Below are positions 17,360-28,319 of a DNA stretch of 64,000 nucleotides, piece by piece. The stretch lies in contig WFVD01000006.1 in the NCBI GenBank assembly GCA_015491865.1, positions 124,001 through 188,000 of the forward strand, written 5' to 3'. Under the pieces are notes generated by a model. The model saw only the letters and a program-made list of their open reading frames with translations, was not told where the DNA came from and did no database searches. Origin of the DNA: Gammaproteobacteria bacterium (lineage in GTDB: Bacteria > Pseudomonadota > Gammaproteobacteria > SZUA-140). The stretch's first letter is position 1, and each line of letters opens with the position of its first letter. Made by a program: the position numbers and the translations under genes.

Positions 17360-18223
17360 TCACCCTTTTTCACTGCACACCCTCTTCCCCTGCTCATATC
17401 CAAAAGTGGTCAGGCAACGGGCAATCTCCGCCCCTAGCAGCAACACAAGCCAGGAGAGATAAATCCAGACAAGAAACACCGGAATCGCCGCCAATGCACC
17501 ATAAATCACTGTATAGGTAGGAAATGCGAGCACATACCAGGCAAACCCTTTTTTTGCCAACTCAAATAACAGCGCGGCGCTCACAGCCGCTACCGTGCCC
17601 GCTCCCCAGGGCACTTTACAGTTTGGCACCACCACATAAAATAGCAGCAACGCCACTACCGTCACTGCAATCGGTGCGATCGTCAGCAGCAGATTCCTGA
17701 TCCCGGTCACCGCCTCACCACCTTCGGCAATGAATGGCAACGAAACGACATATGACGTTAATAAAATGCTGGTGGCAAAAAGAATTGAGCCAATCAGCAG
17801 CACCACGCCATAAAGCAGCAGCGCTGAAAAGAGGTTGCGCCTGGGTTTCACCTGCCAGATATCATTCAGTGCGACGTTAATGGTATTCATCAACATCAAT
17901 GCAGTCAGCATCAGAAACAGCAAGCCAATACCCCCGCTACTTGCAGCGGTTTCAACAAACTGCTGAAAATGCCGCTGTAGCTGCTCGCTCGAAGCGGGTA
18001 CAAAGTTACTAAAGATGTAGCCCTGAATATCATCAATTAACGAAGAAAATAGAGGGAAAAAGGCCAGAATTGAGAAGACCACTGCGAGCAGCGGCACTAG
18101 CGAGAGCAGCGTAGTATAGCTTAATGCGGCAGCAGTACGTGCGCAGTTATCCTCAATAAAACAGCTGGCAACATAACGCAAAAAAAGAAATGCGGCTCGG
18201 GTTCGATCAGGGCTATTTTTCAA
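17360..18223 (-). CDS. YihY/UPF0761 family inner-membrane protein
   Basis: 287 residues with about six membrane spans. Family marks include ALSYTTLLSLVPLLAV near the N-terminus, LNDIWQVKPRR near residue 115, VVPNCKVPWG, and the YGALAAIPVFLVWIYLSWLVLLLGAE block near the C-terminus. Older databases call this RNase BN, but that activity belongs to ElaC. The true function of YihY proteins is unknown. The start codon is TTG with no clear ribosome binding site. It precedes a lipoprotein pseudo-convergently; the two minus-strand genes are 20 bases apart and may be an operon with the lipoprotein first. Confidence 0.88.
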   Translation of the reverse strand: MKNSPDRTRAAFLFLRYVASCFIEDNCARTAAALSYTTLLSLVPLLAVVFSILAFFPLFSSLIDDIQGYIFSNFVPASSEQLQRHFQQFVETAASSGGIGLLFLMLTALMLMNTINVALNDIWQVKPRRNLFSALLLYGVVLLIGSILFATSILLTSYVVSLPFIAEGGEAVTGIRNLLLTIAPIAVTVVALLLFYVVVPNCKVPWGAGTVAAVSAALLFELAKKGFAWYVLAFPTYTVIYGALAAIPVFLVWIYLSWLVLLLGAEIARCLTTFGYEQGKRVCSEKG

Positions 18224-18243
18224 AAGGGATGTGATAACGGGCG

Positions 18244-18693
18244 TTATTTGAGATTAAGATCCTGCTCTGCCTGATGACGCGCCTCATTCGCGAGACGGAT
18301 CGCCTCATGCACGCGTCCTTCTTCCACGGCGGCCAGCGCCTGCTCATACAGGCCGGTGGTAGCAGCCGATAACACACCGCGGTCTGCGGCCTCCTGAAGC
18401 ACCTGCTTGGTCGCGCTCATCGCCTGCGCAATATCCTGCGCTTTGATCGCCTCAACCCGTGCAGCCTCAGCATCATCACGCGCTTCACTAAAATCACCTA
18501 GCGCCAGCTCGCGCTCTGCTTTGTTGAGCAGCGCTTCGGCATGTTTCACACTATCACTCGCGTGCTCAGCGGCACCTATATCGTGTGCGGCACTAACAGC
18601 CTGCCTTGCGTCACTCATCTCCTGCGTTGGGGCACTCGCACAGCCAGCCAGCAACACCATTCCAAGCACCAATAGATAATCTGTTTTTCTCAA
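18244..18693 (-). CDS. DUF4398-like lipoprotein with helical repeats
   Basis: About 149 residues. A short basic start (LRKTDY) and a hydrophobic stretch lead to the lipobox LAGC, so it is a signal-peptidase II lipoprotein. The mature part is alanine- and glutamate-rich helix with repeated ARQAVSAAH, HAEALLNKAERE and ARDDAEAARVEA units, as in the DUF4398/OmpA-linked lipoproteins that bind or space the envelope. I placed the start at a TTG five codons before the hydrophobic stretch, because the longer frame carries 40 residues with no sense as a signal peptide. The exact start is uncertain. Confidence 0.72.
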   Translation of the reverse strand: MRKTDYLLVLGMVLLAGCASAPTQEMSDARQAVSAAHDIGAAEHASDSVKHAEALLNKAERELALGDFSEARDDAEAARVEAIKAQDIAQAMSATKQVLQEAADRGVLSAATTGLYEQALAAVEEGRVHEAIRLANEARHQAEQDLNLK

Positions 18694-18871
18694 ACAACAC
18701 CGCCATAGCAACTGCTCATAACACACTATCGGGCCTGAAAAAAACCCGCTAAACCCGACATTAACCTGATGACAACTGAATGAAATTATCACCCTCGTCC
18801 TGTAAGCTGTCAAGGAAAGGCAGGTTAGAATAACCTGCCCTTAACTACGCTAAATGCAGGGAAGTTTTCTT

Positions 18872-19814
<943 letters not shown>

Positions 19815-19986
19815 GAGTTCCGCAGGATCGCTAAGTTAGAGACTCTCTGATTAGTCGCCCTCTCTCTCATTGTGAGCAGAGCGTGACGGGCTGAAAGTCC
19901 AGATTCTTCAAGGCGGCAATCTCAAGGCGAGATGAACTATTACAAGTTAAGCGATCACCTTATCGCTACACGACTTGTCACGACCG

Positions 19987-20703
19987 TTAATCAGAGGTTA
20001 CCTGGTCACGCGCCAGAAATGCCTTTAAAAAAGGGATCGTTAAACGGCGCTGTGCGACCAGCGTCGCGTGGTCAAGCGCTTCAAGCAGCGAAAACAGGGA
20101 GTGCATGTCGCGTCGCGCACGACTAAACAGGTAACGCGCAACATCATTGTTCATCTGCATCCCGATCGCCTCTGCTCTCGCCTGTAGCGCCAGCAGCTTC
20201 TGCTCATCATTCAACTCATTGAGCTGAAAAACCAGCCCCCATCCCAGGCGCGTGACCAGATCCGCCAGTGACAACGCCACCCCCTGCGGAGCTGCATTGG
20301 CAGCGACAATCAACTGCGTGCCATTGCGCTGCATACGATTATAGAGGTGGAAGATCGCCTCTTCCCATTCTCGCTGACCCGCAATCGCCTCGATATCATC
20401 AAGGCAGACCAGCGCTAGTGACTCCATCCCTTCAAGCAGCTCTGGAGTAAACATCTTGTGATCACGCAACGGCAAATAGCCGGCAAATTCATCAGCAACG
20501 GTGGCGCGATGACAGGCCGCCTGCAGCAGGTGTGATTTGCCACTACCTGCGCCACCCCAGATGTAGAGTGCTGCGGTATCACCCCCTTCAAACGCGGCCG
20601 CCTGCTGTAACGTCACCACCAGCTGGCGATTGTCCGCAATAAAAAAATTATCGAAGGTTGCGTGATCTCGCAACCGAATACCCAACGGTAACTGCTTAGT
20701 CAT
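19987..20703 (-). CDS. hda: DnaA regulatory inactivator Hda
   Basis: 238 residues, AAA+ ATPase homologous to DnaA domain III without a DNA-binding domain. It starts with the beta-clamp binding motif QLPLGI (4-9). Walker A is GGAGSGKSHLL near residue 50, Walker B LVCLDDIEAI near 100, and an arginine-finger region follows (FSRARRDMHSLF). With the DNA-loaded clamp it stimulates ATP hydrolysis by DnaA and prevents re-initiation. It is downstream of the AI-2E family permease gene with a 12-base gap, the same order as in Pseudomonas and relatives. Confidence 0.93.
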   Translation of the reverse strand: MTKQLPLGIRLRDHATFDNFFIADNRQLVVTLQQAAAFEGGDTAALYIWGGAGSGKSHLLQAACHRATVADEFAGYLPLRDHKMFTPELLEGMESLALVCLDDIEAIAGQREWEEAIFHLYNRMQRNGTQLIVAANAAPQGVALSLADLVTRLGWGLVFQLNELNDEQKLLALQARAEAIGMQMNNDVARYLFSRARRDMHSLFSLLEALDHATLVAQRRLTIPFLKAFLARDQVTSD

Positions 20704-20715
20704 GCGACAGGGGCA

Positions 20716-21837
20716 CTATTCGCGCTTGCCTGGGCGGGGATCTGAAACCCTCTTTTCTTCCGCCTCTGGCGCTGTCTCAACATCCGCGCCATAGATACCA
20801 CTATCCAGGTAGCGGTCATGGGCGTGGCGCAGCAGCACAACCAGCACTGCGGAGACCGGCAGCGCCAGCAGAATGCCGAAAAAGCCAAATAACTGCCCGC
20901 CAGCCATGACTGAAAAGATCACCATCACCGGATGAAGACCGATCCGCTCACCCACCAGCCACGGCGTCAGAACAAAGCCTTCCAGTAACTGACCAACACC
21001 AAACACGGCAATCACCAGTAGCAGCAGCGAAAAGTCATGCACCTGCACTATCGATGCGATACCGGCAACCACAACGCCGACTATCAGGCCGAGGTACGGG
21101 ACAAAACTGACCACACCCGCGAGTATCCCAATTAGAAATGCCAGATCAAGCCCTACCATCCACAGCCCCGCAGTATAGATAATACTCAACGCCAGCATCA
21201 CCGAGAGCTGACCCCGCATAAAAGTACCAAGCACCTCATCACAGTCTCTCACCAGACGCGTAACCAGCGGTTCCGATGCGCGCGGCAGTAGTTCACGCAG
21301 ATAGGTCACCAGGTCACCCCAGTCACGCAGCAGGTAAAAGGTCACCACTGGAATCAGCACCAGATTACCGATCCACTCCAGCAGCGCCAGACCCGATTTT
21401 GAGACAACAGCCATCAGGCTAACTGCTGTGCCACCCACCTGCCGCCAGTGGTCCACAAAGGCCTGTTTGAGTAGATCAAGATTCAGGGTGTGTTCACCAA
21501 AACCGATATGCTCCTGCAACCACGGCAATGCAACGCGTTGAACCCAGTCCACATAGGCGGGCCAGTTATTCACAAACACGCCAACCTGGCGCTCCATCAG
21601 CGGAATGATCACAACCGGCAGCAGCAGCGCCACAAGTGAGATCAGTGTAAAGACCAGCAGTGTTGAGCTGTTGCGAGAGATCCCTCGCCGCTCAAGGCGC
21701 ACGACAAATGGATGTCCTATATATGCCAGCAGTGCGGCCACCAGAAAAGGGGTCAGGACTGGTGCGAGCAGATAGAGCAGAAAACCGCTCGCCGCCACTA
21801 ACATCAATATCCACCACTTCTGCGCTTCAACCATCAT
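20716..21837 (-). CDS. AI-2E family (PerM-like) membrane transporter
   Basis: 373 residues with paired N-terminal spans, a soluble middle part (about 70-150), and five C-terminal spans. Typical motifs: LVAALLAYIGHPFVVRLER, LVPVVTFYLLRDW, and the conserved GVVSFVPYLGLIVG and PWLVGERIGLHPVMVIFS. The AI-2E/PerM family includes exporters of a few small molecules; the substrate here is unknown. Its start shares bases with the stop of the phosphatidyltransferase gene (TAATG). A second member lies at 47544-48641. Confidence 0.88.
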   Translation of the reverse strand: MMVEAQKWWILMLVAASGFLLYLLAPVLTPFLVAALLAYIGHPFVVRLERRGISRNSSTLLVFTLISLVALLLPVVIIPLMERQVGVFVNNWPAYVDWVQRVALPWLQEHIGFGEHTLNLDLLKQAFVDHWRQVGGTAVSLMAVVSKSGLALLEWIGNLVLIPVVTFYLLRDWGDLVTYLRELLPRASEPLVTRLVRDCDEVLGTFMRGQLSVMLALSIIYTAGLWMVGLDLAFLIGILAGVVSFVPYLGLIVGVVVAGIASIVQVHDFSLLLLVIAVFGVGQLLEGFVLTPWLVGERIGLHPVMVIFSVMAGGQLFGFFGILLALPVSAVLVVLLRHAHDRYLDSGIYGADVETAPEAEEKRVSDPRPGKRE

Positions 21838-22409
21838 TAATCATTTCTGTTTTGAGTGTTAACTGCATGCGCGCTCATTGCACGTCGCCCCCAGGTCCAG
21901 AGGTAATCGGCACCACTCAGCAGTGTGGTGACCAGTACAAAATAGATCAGACCATTAATCCACTGTTCAGAGAGTGGCAACAGGCTCATCGACAATACCA
22001 CTAAAAAGCCGAGCAGAATCTGAGAAGCCGTGTTTAGCTTGCTGATATAGGATGGGCTCATCTCATATTCGCCAATCACGCGATGATATGCAAAGCCGCC
22101 AGCCACAATCATCAGATCACGCGCCATTACAATCAGCACCAGCCACCACGGCAACAGCGCTAACCACGCTAACGAAAGATAGGTACTCACCAGCAATAAC
22201 TTGTCGGCCAGTGGGTCTAAAATTGAACCGAGGCGACTGGTGCAGTGGTAATGTTTTGCGATATAGCCGTCCAGTCCATCCGAGACACCTGCAATACCAA
22301 ACAGCAGTAGCGCAATGCCGTAGTGTTCATTCAACAGTGCCACCACCACCGGCAGAACCAGGATGATCCGTAAAATGGTAATCGCATTGGGGAGGCTACT
22401 CAAATTCAT
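21837..22409 (-). CDS. CDP-alcohol phosphatidyltransferase (PgsA-like)
   Basis: 190 residues, all membrane spans plus the catalytic motif DGLDGYIAKHYHCTSRLGSILDPLADK, fitting DG-x2-DG-x2-A-x8-G-x3-D-x3-D. The four aspartates bind metal ions and the CDP-diacylglycerol. PgsA makes phosphatidylglycerol-phosphate; related enzymes make cardiolipin. Substrate choice is not certain because KHYH replaces the usual AR. The ATG at 22409, starting MNLSSLPNAITILRI, overlaps the preceding DUF2066 gene by four bases. Confidence 0.88.
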   Translation of the reverse strand: MNLSSLPNAITILRIILVLPVVVALLNEHYGIALLLFGIAGVSDGLDGYIAKHYHCTSRLGSILDPLADKLLLVSTYLSLAWLALLPWWLVLIVMARDLMIVAGGFAYHRVIGEYEMSPSYISKLNTASQILLGFLVVLSMSLLPLSEQWINGLIYFVLVTTLLSGADYLWTWGRRAMSAHAVNTQNRND

Positions 22410-23617
22410 GGCAGGAGGCGAAACCACAACTGATCGTACGCCTCGCCGGGCATTGCCCTCGACGGCAGCAGAGGCTCACGATGGTCTGCATTCACGACTG
22501 CCGGAATCTCAAGCAGCGTGCGACCAAAACTGATGATCTGCGCCAGCCCTTCACTATCCCCTCTTATCTGTAATTCAAAGGTCACGGATGAGGCGGCCAC
22601 AGTGACGACCTGCATCGCGGTCACCACATCCAGTGACTGTAAAAACTGCGCGCTACGTGCGTAATCTTCCAGAGTGGTCACATCGTTAATAATGACGTTG
22701 ACTCGACCGCTCTGCGACTCATCGAAAACTTTTGCAAAGCGCTGACCAAGGTGGTCGGCTACACCATCAACACCTGCTGATAACACTTCTGCCTGTCGTG
22801 GTGAACTCGCTTGCCAGTGCACACTTTCATCCCCCTGATAGAGTGTCCAGCGTGATTTCCAGATCCCACCCCGCTGGCGATAGAGTCGTCCGACCAGAAT
22901 CGCTTCGGTGGCGTAGCGTGCCGACGCCTTCATAATTGCGTCCTGAAAATTTCCCCACACATCGCTAAAGCGCAGCGCCATCTGATCTTCAAGGTCCCAC
23001 AGCGGTACAAACAGCGGTATACCCCGACGCTGCGCCTGCTGCTGCATCACCTTTTTTAGCTGCGGCAACGTATCGGCCCCCATCAGGGAGCGCACGCCAC
23101 CATCATCGACCACCACCCATACCAGCGTGGCAGGACGCACCTGCCCCCACAACGGCACGCCCGCTCGGCGCAGCGCCTGCTCAATCGCCGCTGCATCAAA
23201 ACTGACCCACAGCACCTGACCCAGCCCACCCGCCTGATCACCACTCGCCCCCTCTACCCGAGGTAACGTGCGGTAACGGTATTGCTGCACCAGCTGCGAT
23301 GAGCGCTTATATAACCCCTGTAACGCCGCTAGCCGCGGGGTGTTGCGGTCGCCACTGATACGCACCAGCACCTCATCCAGCGCCACCCGGATCGCTGCAT
23401 GGCGTTCGTCCCGCCCCTGACTTGTCACCACCACCTCAGTTTCATAGAGGCCACGCACTTCTGCGGCAGGAGCGGCCAGCGGAAAGATCAGCACCAGAAA
23501 AAGCCCGTAAAGCAGCCATCTTTGTGACCAGTTGGCGGCTGTTTCCGGCAGGGATCGGCTCTTCATCCGGACGGGAAGTATGGCTCGACGGATGGCGCTA
23601 CTAGAAATATCAATCAT
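22406..23617 (-). CDS. DUF2066 domain exported protein
   Basis: 403 residues. A signal peptide or anchor ends near AAPAAEVRGLYE (residues 35-55). The mature region AIRVALDEVLVRISGDRNTPR and the later LPQLKKVMQQQAQRRGIPLFVPLWDLED are marks of DUF2066, a gammaproteobacterial family almost always found between purM and the pgsA-like/perM/hda genes. Function is unknown; it is predicted to be periplasmic. The start is unclear: a second ATG at 23566 gives a neater signal peptide, but neither has a good ribosome binding site. It diverges from purM. Confidence 0.8.
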   Translation of the reverse strand: MIDISSSAIRRAILPVRMKSRSLPETAANWSQRWLLYGLFLVLIFPLAAPAAEVRGLYETEVVVTSQGRDERHAAIRVALDEVLVRISGDRNTPRLAALQGLYKRSSQLVQQYRYRTLPRVEGASGDQAGGLGQVLWVSFDAAAIEQALRRAGVPLWGQVRPATLVWVVVDDGGVRSLMGADTLPQLKKVMQQQAQRRGIPLFVPLWDLEDQMALRFSDVWGNFQDAIMKASARYATEAILVGRLYRQRGGIWKSRWTLYQGDESVHWQASSPRQAEVLSAGVDGVADHLGQRFAKVFDESQSGRVNVIINDVTTLEDYARSAQFLQSLDVVTAMQVVTVAASSVTFELQIRGDSEGLAQIISFGRTLLEIPAVVNADHREPLLPSRAMPGEAYDQLWFRLLP

Positions 23618-23778
23618 AGGCGCTTATTGTATCAGTCAATCGGGCGCTGCCCCAGCGATTGCGCCGATAGAAATTCGGCCGCACAGCCACGAGCAAGGCA
23701 GATAAATTTGCGTTAGAATAGCGCCCGGGGCGATGCTCCAGTAAATCCACCCATTCATAGCCAAAGTTAGTTGACCCA

Positions 23779-24845
<1,067 letters not shown>

Positions 24846-24849
<4 letters not shown>

Positions 24850-25529
24850 GCAACAGCCAGCGCGAACAGGCCGCTGCACTACCAATTGTGGTGCTCATCT
24901 CAGGCAATGGCAGCAACCTTCAGGCGATTATCGATGCCGTGCAGCATGACCGTTTACCGGTTGAAATTCGCGCCGTCATCAGTAATCGGTGCGACGCTTA
25001 CGGCTTAAAGCGGGCGCGTACCGCCGGGATCCCAATAGCGGTGGTCGACCACCAGGCCTTTAATAACCGGGCCGAATATGAGGCATCACTACAGCAGTTA
25101 ATCGACCTGTATGCGCCGGCGCTTGTCGTACTGGCGGGGTATATGCGTATCCTTGGTGATGCATTCGTTAACCACTACCAGGGGCGCATGCTCAATATCC
25201 ATCCGTCACTACTGCCCGCCTTTCCCGGCCTCAACACCCACCAGCGCGCACTGGATGCGGCGGTAACCGAGCATGGAGCCAGCATCCATTTTGTCACCAG
25301 TGAACTCGACGGTGGCCCCGTGGTGCTTCAGGCAGCCGTCCCGCTGCTGGCGGGTGATGATGCTGAAACAGTAGCGCAGCGGGTGCGTATTCAGGAGCAC
25401 ATCATCTACCCGCTCGCCATTCGCTGGATTGCCGAAGGGCGCCTCACCATCAGTGGCGATCAGGTGCTGTTCGACCAGCAACCACTCAATCAGCCCATCC
25501 AGTACCCGCCAACGCTCACCACATGCTAA
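24846..25529 (+). CDS. purN: Phosphoribosylglycinamide formyltransferase
   Basis: 227 residues. Transfers a formyl group from N10-formyl-THF to GAR in purine synthesis. Visible motifs: [14 protein letters not shown] for the phosphate of [11 protein letters not shown], the catalytic N and H in [13 protein letters not shown], and [13 protein letters not shown] with the essential aspartate. The start ATG overlaps the purM stop. The C-terminus is about 15 residues longer than in E. coli. Confidence 0.96.
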
Positions 25530-25957
25530 ATCACCTACAACGGCTATCACAGCGGCTCCACTCAATGCCGATGCCGCGCTACTATCTGGCTCTGCCATTT
25601 ATCTATATGGGCGTTATCTTTCTGCTCTCATCCATTAGCGGTGATGGAACTGGCGTAACTGTCGATCCGTTCACACAAGCGGTCAAGGTTATCATCTACA
25701 ATGGCGCGCATATCCCGTTGTTCGCACTGTTGGCGTGGCTCTGGTGCTGGTCACTGGCAGGCTGGCACATCGCACTGAACAGGCGTCTGCTGGTCGCTTT
25801 CTGTTTAACCGCAATCTACGCGGTCACCGATGAATGGCACCAGAGTTTCACCCCGGGACGAGACGCTTCCTTTTTAGACGTTATGCTTGATATGCTAGGT
25901 GGCTACATCGCGGTGCGCTTCTATCGTGGACAACTGCGGCCAGCCGCCAACGGGTAA
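25523..25957 (+). CDS. VanZ-like membrane protein
   Basis: 144 residues with four membrane spans and the VanZ family signature TDEWHQSFTPGRDASFLDVMLDMLGG near residues 102-128. VanZ-like proteins are conserved in many bacteria; one member is linked to teicoplanin resistance in enterococci, but most, including this kind in gammaproteobacteria, have no known role. It overlaps purN by seven bases, so it is part of the purMN transcript. Confidence 0.85.
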   Translation: MLNHLQRLSQRLHSMPMPRYYLALPFIYMGVIFLLSSISGDGTGVTVDPFTQAVKVIIYNGAHIPLFALLAWLWCWSLAGWHIALNRRLLVAFCLTAIYAVTDEWHQSFTPGRDASFLDVMLDMLGGYIAVRFYRGQLRPAANG

Positions 25958-26018
25958 CCGACCACCCTTTCAAGGCAAACCGTGTTCGCACCGCCCCATT
26001 AAATATTAAGGATCGATT

Positions 26019-26687
26019 GTGAAAAAAATCGCTATTTTTCTGCTAATAAGCGCAGCCGCCAGCGCTGCATATGCTGAAAATACCCGCTATATCACCGACA
26101 AACTGGAAGTGACGATGCGCAGCGGTGAAAGCAACCAGCATAAGATTTTGCGGATGCTCAGCAGCGGCACCGCGCTTGAGCTGATTCAGACCAATACAGA
26201 GTCGGGCTACTCACAGGTACGCACCTCCGATGGTACCCAGGGCTGGGTGATCACCCGCTACCTGGAGCAGCAACGCAGCGCACGCGATCGCCTGGCGGCT
26301 GCCGAAAAACAGCTGGCACGCCTTAAAGCAGAAAATAAAACCCTCACCCGTCAACTGGCTGAGCTAAGCAAACAAAACCAGACACTAAGCGCCACCGCCA
26401 GCCAGCTCAGCGCCGCCAACGAGAAACAGTCAAAAGAGTTTGCGCGGGTAAAAAACATCTCCGCCAATGCGCTCGCGCTGGATAGTGAGAACGCGACGCT
26501 TCGAGAACAGACGCGCCAGCTTGAACGCACCCATCAAGCCCTGCAGCTGGAAAATGACTCTCTCAGAGACCGCAGCGACCGGGACTGGTTTATTGTCGGC
26601 TCAGGTGTCATCTTGCTTGGCATGCTCATCGGCCTGATCATCCCCAAGATTCGCTGGCGTAAGAAGTCCGACTGGAGCTCGCTGTAG
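26019..26687 (+). CDS. TIGR04211-family SH3 domain exported protein
   Basis: 222 residues. Signal peptide to about residue 19 (AYA). A bacterial SH3 domain follows (YITDKLEVTMRSGES...GWVITRYL, about 22-85), then a long coiled coil (KQLARLKAENKTLTRQLAELSKQ, 95-180) and a C-terminal membrane span (VGSGVILLGMLIGLIIPKI) with basic tail. This is the YgiM/TIGR04211 layout. The protein should be anchored in the inner membrane with the SH3 domain in the periplasm. Function is unknown. It follows the VanZ-like gene by about 60 bases. Confidence 0.88.
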   Translation: MKKIAIFLLISAAASAAYAENTRYITDKLEVTMRSGESNQHKILRMLSSGTALELIQTNTESGYSQVRTSDGTQGWVITRYLEQQRSARDRLAAAEKQLARLKAENKTLTRQLAELSKQNQTLSATASQLSAANEKQSKEFARVKNISANALALDSENATLREQTRQLERTHQALQLENDSLRDRSDRDWFIVGSGVILLGMLIGLIIPKIRWRKKSDWSSL

Positions 26688-26733
26688 TAGCGATAATCCA
26701 TGGGGCTACGTTGCAAAGGTTGCGCTCATTGAT

Positions 26734-27321
26734 TCAGGCCACCTTATCACTCAGGTTTTGAGAGACCGCTTCAACCGTATCCCGACTCAACGGAACTTCG
26801 GCGCTGTTTTCCAGAATCGCGTGTATCTCAGTCACTGCATTGCCATAATCTTCAGGCGAGATCTTGTCAAAGCGCTTCTCCTGCGAACGCTGCAACACCC
26901 GCTTCAGAATGTGCTCATCAGGTTTGAATTCGCTCAGAACAGGGGCGTAACGCCAGAGCATACCCTCGTCGCCTTCAATATCACGGATGTAACGGGTAAC
27001 CTCTTCACGAAGCGGGTATTCACGGCGGTTACTAACAATCAACCAGGTCACAAACCCCACCACCGTGGCCGGTATCATCATCACCCACACCAGCTTGGAA
27101 AAGACGGTCGCGTCAACCGCACCGCTCTGCAGGCCAAACATACCCACAGCAAAACCCAGGCCATATACGATCCCGGCACCTAACACACCAAATAACTTGG
27201 TCTTATCCCGAATCGGTTTGGCACGCTTCTCATAGTCGAGCCGCGCCACATCAAAGGTCTTCTCAAACTCAGCCTGAATCTCTTTTTTTATCTGTCGCCT
27301 GTTTTTCTTCTTCTCAGCCAT
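26734..27321 (-). CDS. Two-span membrane protein, function unknown
   Basis: 195 residues that I do not recognise. A lysine-rich start (MAEKKKNRRQIKKEIQ), a charged helix, two hydrophobic spans at about 47-68 and 80-102 with a short loop between, and a soluble acidic C-terminal half with SPEDYGNAVTEIH. Both ends are predicted to be cytoplasmic. The ATG at 27321 has AGGAAG upstream. It stands alone, convergent with the SH3 protein and upstream of no obvious partner. The C-terminal helices could be a protein-binding domain, but this is unsupported. Confidence 0.6.
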   Translation of the reverse strand: MAEKKKNRRQIKKEIQAEFEKTFDVARLDYEKRAKPIRDKTKLFGVLGAGIVYGLGFAVGMFGLQSGAVDATVFSKLVWVMMIPATVVGFVTWLIVSNRREYPLREEVTRYIRDIEGDEGMLWRYAPVLSEFKPDEHILKRVLQRSQEKRFDKISPEDYGNAVTEIHAILENSAEVPLSRDTVEAVSQNLSDKVA

Positions 27322-27384
27322 CCCCACTTCCTCATTGACTATCGATACACTCTCTCACAGCACTCAACAGGCTGCTGAAGCAAT

Positions 27385-28047
27385 CTACCACGAACGCGGC
27401 AGCTTCTGGTGAATCACAATGCGTTCATTCTCAACATGCACATAACCACCCACCACCAGGTCTTTCATAATGCGCGTCACCATCTCGCGCGATGCGCCGA
27501 CCATTTTACCAATATCCTGGTGGGTCGGTTTTGGCTCGACAATCATCCTCCCCTCATCCTCTTCACACGGCACAGCAATGCCGAGCAAAGTTCGTGCAAC
27601 ACGCCCATAGACATCAAGCAGCGCAAGGTTTTTAACGCTATCAGTGAGCGCACGCACCCGGCGAGTCAGGTTTTTGATCACCTTTAATGCAATCACAGGG
27701 TGTTCCAATAGCACCTCCTGGAAGGCACTTTTTGCAATCACACAGAACTGACAACGCTCTGCGGTGATCACTGACGCAGAACGTGGCAGATCATCCAGTA
27801 GCGCAAGCTCACCGAAATACTCGCCGGCTCCCTGGGTGTTCAGAATCACCTCGCGCCCTTTTTCGCTGGTTAAAAACACCTTTACCCGGCCACTTAAAAT
27901 TAGAAACAGTGAGTCGGAATCATCGCCTTCATGAATAACAATGGTGTTGCGTGGAAACCCCCTTACCGAAGCCCCCTCATAGATCACTGACAACTCATCC
28001 GCTTCCAGTCCAGCGAACAGTGGGATATTGGCTAACTGACGATCCAT
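27385..28047 (-). CDS. CRP/FNR-family regulator with CRP-like DNA reading head
   Basis: 220 residues. The N-terminal cyclic-nucleotide domain has an intact phosphate-binding cassette (FGELALLDDLPRSASV, with G79, E80, R89 and S90), and no N-terminal cysteine cluster, so it is CRP-like rather than an FNR oxygen sensor. The helix-turn-helix ends GASREMVTRIMKDL; its R187-E188-x3-R192 matches the RE-x3-R of E. coli CRP, predicting TGTGA-like half sites. It likely responds to cAMP or cGMP. CGGAGG six bases before the ATG fixes the start. It is divergent from a class III cyclase, which could make its ligand. Confidence 0.88.
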   Translation of the reverse strand: MDRQLANIPLFAGLEADELSVIYEGASVRGFPRNTIVIHEGDDSDSLFLILSGRVKVFLTSEKGREVILNTQGAGEYFGELALLDDLPRSASVITAERCQFCVIAKSAFQEVLLEHPVIALKVIKNLTRRVRALTDSVKNLALLDVYGRVARTLLGIAVPCEEDEGRMIVEPKPTHQDIGKMVGASREMVTRIMKDLVVGGYVHVENERIVIHQKLPRSW

Positions 28048-28079
28048 CTGACCTCCGTCAAACAAACAAAACCTTAGTT

Positions 28080-28107
28080 ATTATAATTGTTTATCGACTC
28101 ATGATAA
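28080..28107 (-). promoter_or_regulatory. Promoter of the CRP-like gene with overlapping palindrome
   Basis: On the minus strand a perfect TATAAT (-10) is 16 bases from TTATCA (-35). An inverted repeat TTATC-7-GATAA (28091-28107) covers the -35 and the spacer, a good place for repression, perhaps by the regulator itself. Confidence 0.5.
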
Positions 28108-28319
28108 CACGCACCAATTTTCCAGTTTTAGTCCCTCCCCATATAACTGCCTCTTCACCCACTCCTCGCAACCCTGTATGCTTTTGAACTCACTCATAAA
28201 AACCATAAAAGATGAGTACATCTTAGCCGCCGCTCATAATATGTTAACAACCCCTGCATTGGATAGAATGGCCCTGTTTAACCAGCCGCAACCAGCGCAG
28301 ATGGCGCGAGGAACCCCCG

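Noticed and set aside
19815-19986. Possible small RNA between wrbA and hda
   Set aside because: Only weak stems (GCGAT/ATCGC) and no promoter or terminator that I could defend.
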